Position numbers and translations under genes: made by a program
Part shown: positions 12,581 through 16,571 of the stretch, piece by piece
How positions within the stretch are numbered: the stretch's first letter is position 1
Layout of the letters: each line of letters starts with the position of its first letter
Source: an uncultured Clostridium sp.
Lineage (GTDB): Bacteria > Bacillota > Clostridia > TANB77 > CAG-465
Assembly (NCBI GenBank): GCA_900554875.1
Contig: USJA01000009.1
Coordinates: 1 to 16,571 of the forward strand
DNA length: 16,571 nt
Direction of reading: 5' to 3'
Notes under the pieces: generated by a model
What the model saw: only the letters and a program-made list of their open reading frames with translations
Told to the model about the DNA's origin: nothing
Databases searched by the model: none

Positions 12581-14145
12581 GGCAAATCACCACCAATCTC
12601 AATAGTTGTAGTCTCACCATTTTCAACTTTGTTAATTTTTGGATTATTAAGTACCCCTTCTAATTTTACCTGTGCAAAAAAGTATCCCAAATCTTCATAT
12701 TCACTTGATGAAGCTTTAATGGTTACATATTTATTATCATCCGAAGAAATATTTACTAACCTTACATTTTCAGGTAATATTTTTATAATATTCTGAAGTA
12801 AAGAAGCAACATTATATGTCGAGAATTTTCCAATTTGGTTACTTTCTATTTTGTTTTTTAAGTCCTCTACTTCATCATTTACATCCTTATATTCCTGTGT
12901 ATTTTTAGATATATATGAAATATCAGAATTTATTTCTTCTGTTTGGGCATTTAGATTTTGAATTTTTTTATCAATATCTTTTTTCATTTTATCTACAGTA
13001 AATGAATAAATAATACTAAAAGCAACATATGATAAAAGAACAACACCTGAAGCTATCGTCACGTATTGTAAAGTATTTAAAGTTTTATCTCCAAAACTTA
13101 TACTCATTTTCTTATTAGTTCTTGATGAAAAAATCTTTTTTGGAAATAAGGACTTCTTACTTAAATACTTAAGTTCTTTGTATTTTGGATTTAAAAATTC
13201 ATATCCAAGTGCAATTGCTTCAATTACACTGTTGTTTTCATATATATTTTTTACATCAGTTTCATTGAAAATATATATAGGCTTTAGAATTTTACACTTA
13301 ACATCTAAAAACTGAGAAAATAATAAATCAACGTTTATAAAACAAGAACCCATACCAGTTAATATAACTTGTGAGATATCTGTTTTATATTTTCTTACAT
13401 GTTCTAAACATTTTTTTAATATTTCTTGAAATATAGGCTCTACAATCTGTTCTAATTCAGGTGAATTTACATCTTCTCCCTCTGTATAAACATTCATTTT
13501 TTTACACTCATCATAAGCCTTTTCAAAGGAACCGAAAATGTTTGCAAATTCATTTAACAAATCTTTCATTCCAAGTGTATATGTTGAAAAATCAATCACT
13601 TTATTATTAACTACTGTAGTTATTGATAAATTCATACCAATATTTACTAGTATATAGCTATCTTCATTTGATGAAACTAATCTTCTTAAAAGAAGATTTG
13701 CAGGATATATTCCTGAAATACTTTTTGATAGAGCAATGTCTTCATTTATTACATCCTTACTAGTTATATTCAAAAAAGCATTTTTTTTATTTTCCTCATT
13801 TGTTCCTTCTGCTACCATATATACATATGAATATCTATCAGGAGATTTAGCATTTTTTTCACACCATGATTCATATTCCAATTTCATAATACTTGAGAAA
13901 TATGAATTTTCTTTTACTTGATCATATATTTTTGTACTATAGTACACATCATTTCGTGGATTAATTACTATGGGAATGTTGTAACTGTCTGTCTCATCAA
14001 TAATTTGATGTAGTTCCTGCTTGTGATCATTTTTTATAAATTTTATCCCATATTTTTCTATATTTGGTAATTTATTTCCATTAAGGCATATTTTAGCATA
14101 TTTTATGATATTATCATCAAAATAGACTCCCAAACAGCTTGACAT
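12577..14145 (-). CDS. pilM: PilM-PilN fusion protein of the type IV pilus
   Basis: One 522-residue chain carries what are normally two proteins. Residues 1-320 resemble the actin-like PilM ATP-binding protein, with VNIGMNLSITTVV (167-179), LTGMGS (262-267) and EAIALGY (309-315) in the places of the nucleotide-binding loops. After a basic linker (about 321-350) come a membrane helix (about 358-383), a coiled coil (384-435) and a PilN-like periplasmic-type domain containing LLQNIIKILPENVRLVNIS (449-467). PilM normally binds the cytoplasmic tail of PilN, so the fusion makes that contact permanent. The true start is the ATG at 14145, with GGAGG 6 nt upstream. A longer reading from 14223 adds 26 residues translated across the foreign junction and is artefactual. 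It is the first pilus gene visible; its promoter is not, because the contig switches source about 25 bp upstream. Confidence 0.88.
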   Translation of the reverse strand: MSSCLGVYFDDNIIKYAKICLNGNKLPNIEKYGIKFIKNDHKQELHQIIDETDSYNIPIVINPRNDVYYSTKIYDQVKENSYFSSIMKLEYESWCEKNAKSPDRYSYVYMVAEGTNEENKKNAFLNITSKDVINEDIALSKSISGIYPANLLLRRLVSSNEDSYILVNIGMNLSITTVVNNKVIDFSTYTLGMKDLLNEFANIFGSFEKAYDECKKMNVYTEGEDVNSPELEQIVEPIFQEILKKCLEHVRKYKTDISQVILTGMGSCFINVDLLFSQFLDVKCKILKPIYIFNETDVKNIYENNSVIEAIALGYEFLNPKYKELKYLSKKSLFPKKIFSSRTNKKMSISFGDKTLNTLQYVTIASGVVLLSYVAFSIIYSFTVDKMKKDIDKKIQNLNAQTEEINSDISYISKNTQEYKDVNDEVEDLKNKIESNQIGKFSTYNVASLLQNIIKILPENVRLVNISSDDNKYVTIKASSSEYEDLGYFFAQVKLEGVLNNPKINKVENGETTTIEIGGDLP

Positions 14146-14171
14146 TTCATTCCTCCATACCTTTTTAAATC
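14146..14171. other. Chimeric junction between AT-rich and GC-rich DNA
   Basis: Positions 14146-14170 are the ribosome binding site and leader of the PilM-PilN gene (GGAGG at 14152-14156 on the minus strand, then AT-rich sequence). From 14171 the sequence is purA coding sequence of GC-rich style. The switch is complete within about two bases. The 5' ends of both genes face the joint, and no repeat, integrase, IS end or tRNA is there. Most likely two genomes were joined during assembly. Any promoter call or gene order across this point should be disregarded. Confidence 0.85.
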
Positions 14172-14522
14172 GGCCCCATCGACCTTGTTGCAACGCGGTA
14201 CGGCGTTCAGATGCAGGGTGCAACGGAAGTCGCGCTCACAAAGCTCGACATCCTTTCCTACATGGATTCCATCCCCGTTTGCGCCGCATACGAATGCGAC
14301 GGTGAAGTGACCCGCACGTTCCCCTTCCCTTCGAAACTCGGCAGGGCAAAGCCCATTTATGTTAAACTTCCCGGTTGGGGCTGCGACATTTCAAAGATTC
14401 GCACCTATGACGAGCTTCCCGAAAATGCCCGCAAATACGTTGAATACGTCGAACGCGAAATCGGCTGCCGCATAAGCTATGTTTCCGTCGGCCCGGGCAG
14501 GGAAGAGATAATCCTCCGATAA
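14172..14522 (+). CDS. purA: Adenylosuccinate synthetase, C-terminal fragment
   Basis: The frame is open from GPIDLVATRYG at the junction through QGATEVALTKLDILSYMD, VCAAYECDG, AKPIYVKLPGW, NARKYVEYVE and ISYVSVGPGREEIIL, all conserved segments of the PurA C-terminal region. PurA joins IMP and aspartate using GTP to form adenylosuccinate in AMP synthesis. Only 116 residues are here; the family is about 420-430 long, so the N-terminal ~300, including the GTP-binding loop, are missing. The reading starts mid-codon at the contig joint, not at a real start; the in-frame ATG at 14211 is an internal methionine. Loss is due to the joint and not to natural decay. purB follows 37 bp later. Confidence 0.93.
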   Translation, partial: GPIDLVATRYGVQMQGATEVALTKLDILSYMDSIPVCAAYECDGEVTRTFPFPSKLGRAKPIYVKLPGWGCDISKIRTYDELPENARKYVEYVEREIGCRISYVSVGPGREEIILR

Positions 14523-14559
14523 GAGGACTGCCCGAAAACTGTTGAAGGACGATTAATTT

Positions 14560-15984
14560 ATGAAAGAATTTTACGAAAGCCCCCTTTCGAGCCGATATGC
14601 CTCGGAATACATGCTGCGCCTCTTCTCGCCGGACAAACGCTACGGCACATGGCGCAGGCTTTGGGTTGCGCTTGCCCGCGCGGAGCATCGTCTCGGTCTT
14701 CCGGTAACGGATGAACAGGTGGCGCAGCTTGAAGCGCATGTTGATGACGAAATAGACTATGCCGCCGTTGCGGAATGGGAAAAAAAGCTTCGCCACGACG
14801 TCATGGCGCATATCCATGTTTACGGCGAAAGCTGCCCCGATGCCGCCGGAATTATCCACCTCGGCGCAACAAGCTGCTATGTTACGGATAATGCGGATAT
14901 CATGATTTACCGCGATGCTCTGCTGCACATCCGCAGCGAGCTTGTTTCCGTCATTGCCGCACTTTGCGATTTTGCATACAAATACCGTGCAATGCCGACT
15001 TTGGGCTACACGCATTTTCAGCCCGCTCAGCTTGTGACCGTCGGCAAACGCGCATGCCTCTGGGCGCAGGATTTTCTGCTTGACCTTGACGAGCTGAATT
15101 TTGTTATCGACAACCTGCTGTTTTACGGCTGCCGCGGAACAACGGGCACGGACGCAAGTTTCCTCTCACTTTTCGACGGCGACGTTCAAAAGGTTCGCGA
15201 ACTGAATGCAATGATCGCGGAGGAATGCGGTTTTTCAACGCTTTTCCCCGTTGCGGGGCAAACCTACCCCCGCAAATACGACAGCCGCATTCTGAACGTG
15301 CTTTCCGCAATTGCACAAAGTGCATATCGGTTTGCAAACGACATGCGGCTGCTTCAGCACCTGCGGCAGGTTGAAGAACCGTTCGAAAAAAATCAGGTCG
15401 GTTCCTCCGCAATGGCATACAAGCGCAACCCCATGCGCTGCGAGCGAATCTGTTCGCTTTCGCGCTATATCATGGCGGATGCACTGAACGCGCCGATGAC
15501 GGCCTCAACACAATGGTTCGAACGCACTTTGGACGACTCAGCGAACCGCCGCATATCACTTCCGGAGGGTTTCCTCGCCTGTGACGCAGTGCTCAGGCTT
15601 ATGCGCAACGTCACCGCCGGCATCCACGTCAACGAAAAAATCGTCGAACGAACCGTGCTTGAATATCTTCCCTTCATTGCCACGGAAAACCTGCTCATGA
15701 GTGCGGTCCGTAAGGGCGGCGACAGGCAGGAGCTTCACGAAGTCATCCGCACCCGCTCCATGGAAGCGACGGCACGCATGAAGGAGGGGCTGAACTGCGA
15801 CCTTCTCGACAGGCTTGCGCTTGATCCCGCCTTCCCGTTGGACAGAGAAGAGATAACCGCCGTGCTCGATCCCGCCGCATTCATCGGAATCTGCCCCGAA
15901 CAGGTGGAAGAATTCGTTGCCGAAGCGCGCGCGCGGATTGCCGATTGCGCCGCCGAAACAGGCGACGTAAGCATCAACGTGTAA
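14560..15984 (+). CDS. purB: Adenylosuccinate lyase
   Basis: PurB removes fumarate from adenylosuccinate to give AMP and from SAICAR to give AICAR in purine synthesis, as a cytosolic homotetramer of the fumarase/aspartase superfamily. The 474 residues include TSCYVTDNAD (104-113), GYTHFQPAQ (149-157, with the likely catalytic His152), and the superfamily signature GSSAMAYKRNP (281-291) with the catalytic-loop serines. Length is normal for the longer PurB subgroup. AAGGA lies about 10 nt before the ATG. It follows purA by 37 bp on the same strand; the two enzymes catalyse successive steps from IMP to AMP, so co-transcription is expected. Confidence 0.97.
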   Translation: MKEFYESPLSSRYASEYMLRLFSPDKRYGTWRRLWVALARAEHRLGLPVTDEQVAQLEAHVDDEIDYAAVAEWEKKLRHDVMAHIHVYGESCPDAAGIIHLGATSCYVTDNADIMIYRDALLHIRSELVSVIAALCDFAYKYRAMPTLGYTHFQPAQLVTVGKRACLWAQDFLLDLDELNFVIDNLLFYGCRGTTGTDASFLSLFDGDVQKVRELNAMIAEECGFSTLFPVAGQTYPRKYDSRILNVLSAIAQSAYRFANDMRLLQHLRQVEEPFEKNQVGSSAMAYKRNPMRCERICSLSRYIMADALNAPMTASTQWFERTLDDSANRRISLPEGFLACDAVLRLMRNVTAGIHVNEKIVERTVLEYLPFIATENLLMSAVRKGGDRQELHEVIRTRSMEATARMKEGLNCDLLDRLALDPAFPLDREEITAVLDPAAFIGICPEQVEEFVAEARARIADCAAETGDVSINV

Positions 15985-16009
15985 CTTATAAACAACAATG
16001 ACCGATGTC

Positions 16010-16041
16010 GCGGGGAGCCGCCTTTTTTGCAGTCTCCCCGC
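16010..16041 (+). terminator. Stem-loop after purB, possible terminator
   Basis: GCGGGGAG (16010-16017) and CTCCCCGC (16034-16041) form a GC-rich 8-bp stem with a 16-nt loop holding a T6 run. It lies between the purB stop and the kdpE-like start. The T-run is inside the loop and not after the stem, so it is not a classical intrinsic terminator. Confidence 0.4.
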
Positions 16042-16074
16042 AAACCCGCGCCGTTCGTCAACGCCGGAATGCCC

Positions 16075-16571
16075 ATGAACAACAAATACAAAATCTTGCT
16101 CGTTGAGGATGAGCCGAGCATACGCAAATATGTGAATGCACTGCTCAACGCCTCCGGCTATATCGTAATTGAAGCTGCAAACTGTGCCGAAGCCAAGCCC
16201 TGTTTTCTTTCACACACGCCCGACCTTGTTCTTCTTGACCTCGGGCTGCCCGACGGGGACGGAATGCAGCTGCTTGAGTTCATACGCAGCCGTTCTGCCG
16301 TGCCCGTAATAGTGCTTTCCGCACGCAGCGACGAAACGGACAAGGTTGTTGCGCTTGACGGCGGTGCAAATGATTATGTTACAAAGCCTTTCGGTTCGGC
16401 CGAACTGCTTGCGCGAATGCGTTCCGCTCTCCGCACCGGGCGACAGCACGGAACAGGTGAAACGGACGGCAGACTCTGCATCGGCGCACTCACGATCGAT
16501 TGCGATGCCCGCCGCGTTTTTGCAGGCGAATCCGAAGTTCGGCTCACTCAAACGGAATACAATCTGCTGCT
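16075..16571 (+). CDS. kdpE: KdpE-like OmpR-family response regulator (3' end outside window)
   Basis: The 165 visible residues form a full receiver domain: acidic pair in LLVEDEP (8-14), phosphoacceptor Asp55 in LLDLGLPDGDG, Ser82 in VIVLSAR and Lys104 in VTKPF. The start of a winged-helix DNA-binding domain follows (LTQTEYNLL) and is cut by the window end. SARSDETDKVVALDGGANDYVTKPFG strongly resembles KdpE, which with the sensor KdpD controls the high-affinity Kdp potassium pump; no kdp gene is in view, so the KdpE name is a resemblance. Two in-frame ATGs occur (16069 and 16075) without a strong ribosome binding site; I use the second, which begins directly before the NNKYKILLVEDE start of the domain. 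The frame stays open to the window end. Confidence 0.85.
   Translation, partial: MNNKYKILLVEDEPSIRKYVNALLNASGYIVIEAANCAEAKPCFLSHTPDLVLLDLGLPDGDGMQLLEFIRSRSAVPVIVLSARSDETDKVVALDGGANDYVTKPFGSAELLARMRSALRTGRQHGTGETDGRLCIGALTIDCDARRVFAGESEVRLTQTEYNLL

Noticed and set aside
14146..14223. An N-terminal 26-residue extension of the PilM-PilN protein, starting at 14223.
   Set aside because: It is translated from the antisense of purA across the contig joint. The ATG at 14145 has a proper GGAGG and begins at the conserved region of the protein.
14362..16551. Minus-strand open frames within purA, purB and the kdpE-like gene (for example 14362-15015, 15735-16148, 16210-16551).
   Set aside because: They are antisense shadows of clearly conserved genes, with Arg/Cys/Ala-rich compositions typical of GC-rich reverse frames.
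14171..16571. Horizontal transfer of a GC-rich purine/regulator block into the pilus organism.
   Set aside because: The block starts in the middle of a housekeeping gene, has no mobile-element features and would be fully unameliorated; a chimeric assembly explains it more simply.

Overview
The window looks like two unrelated pieces of bacterial DNA joined at about position 14170. Positions 1 to about 14170 are strongly AT-rich (roughly a quarter to a third G+C by eye). They use TGA as a stop codon, have strong AGGAGG-type ribosome binding sites, and fit an uncultured low-GC Bacillota (Firmicutes). Positions 14171-16571 are much richer in G+C (over half by eye) with GC-ending codons. The switch is abrupt, truncates purA, and has no mobile element at it, so a chimeric metagenomic contig is the simplest explanation. 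Each half should be read on its own.

Left edge (1-1632): this is the 3' side of secA. Besides the real secA tail (1588-1641), two further copies of the last ~15 SecA codons (the zinc-binding SEC-C motif) lie downstream at 371-415 and 114-164. Each has its own stop codon and stem-loop terminator. The copies encode the same residues with different synonymous codons, and all three lose similarity at or just past the same CCACATGG. This is the footprint expected of serial site-specific integration into the 3' end of secA. It delimits two small candidate elements: E1 (257 bp, no gene) and E2 (1217 bp, one 285-residue gene of unknown function with a faint ADP-ribosyltransferase-like pattern). Short repeats containing AGATAC with 11-12 bp periodicity sit inside the ends, like arm-type sites of a tyrosine integrase. 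No integrase gene is present.

secA (1588-4347, minus) is complete, with a good promoter. Divergent from it is a small membrane-anchored protein with a DUF1980 (YcgQ C-terminal)-like domain (4531-5031, plus). A bidirectional terminator separates that gene from the convergent pilus operon.

Pilus operon (5080-14145, minus): in transcription order it encodes a PilM-PilN fusion, PilO, a short PilP-like protein, the likely major pilin, a prepilin-peptidase-half/minor-pilin fusion, two more minor pilins, PilB (extension ATPase), PilT-like ATPase and PilC (platform). Together they form the inner-membrane machine and fibre of a type IV pilus in a probably monoderm cell. The main oddity is the fusion at 9880-10668. 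It joins the cysteine-motif N-terminal half of prepilin peptidase to a class III prepilin, lacks the aspartyl protease half, and carries the only Glu5 among the four pilin-like proteins. Similar hairpins sit at the same distance upstream of the major pilin gene and of the fusion gene.

Right block (14171-16571, plus): the C-terminal quarter of purA, complete purB, and the start of a KdpE-like response regulator cut by the window end. purA and purB both act in making AMP from IMP.
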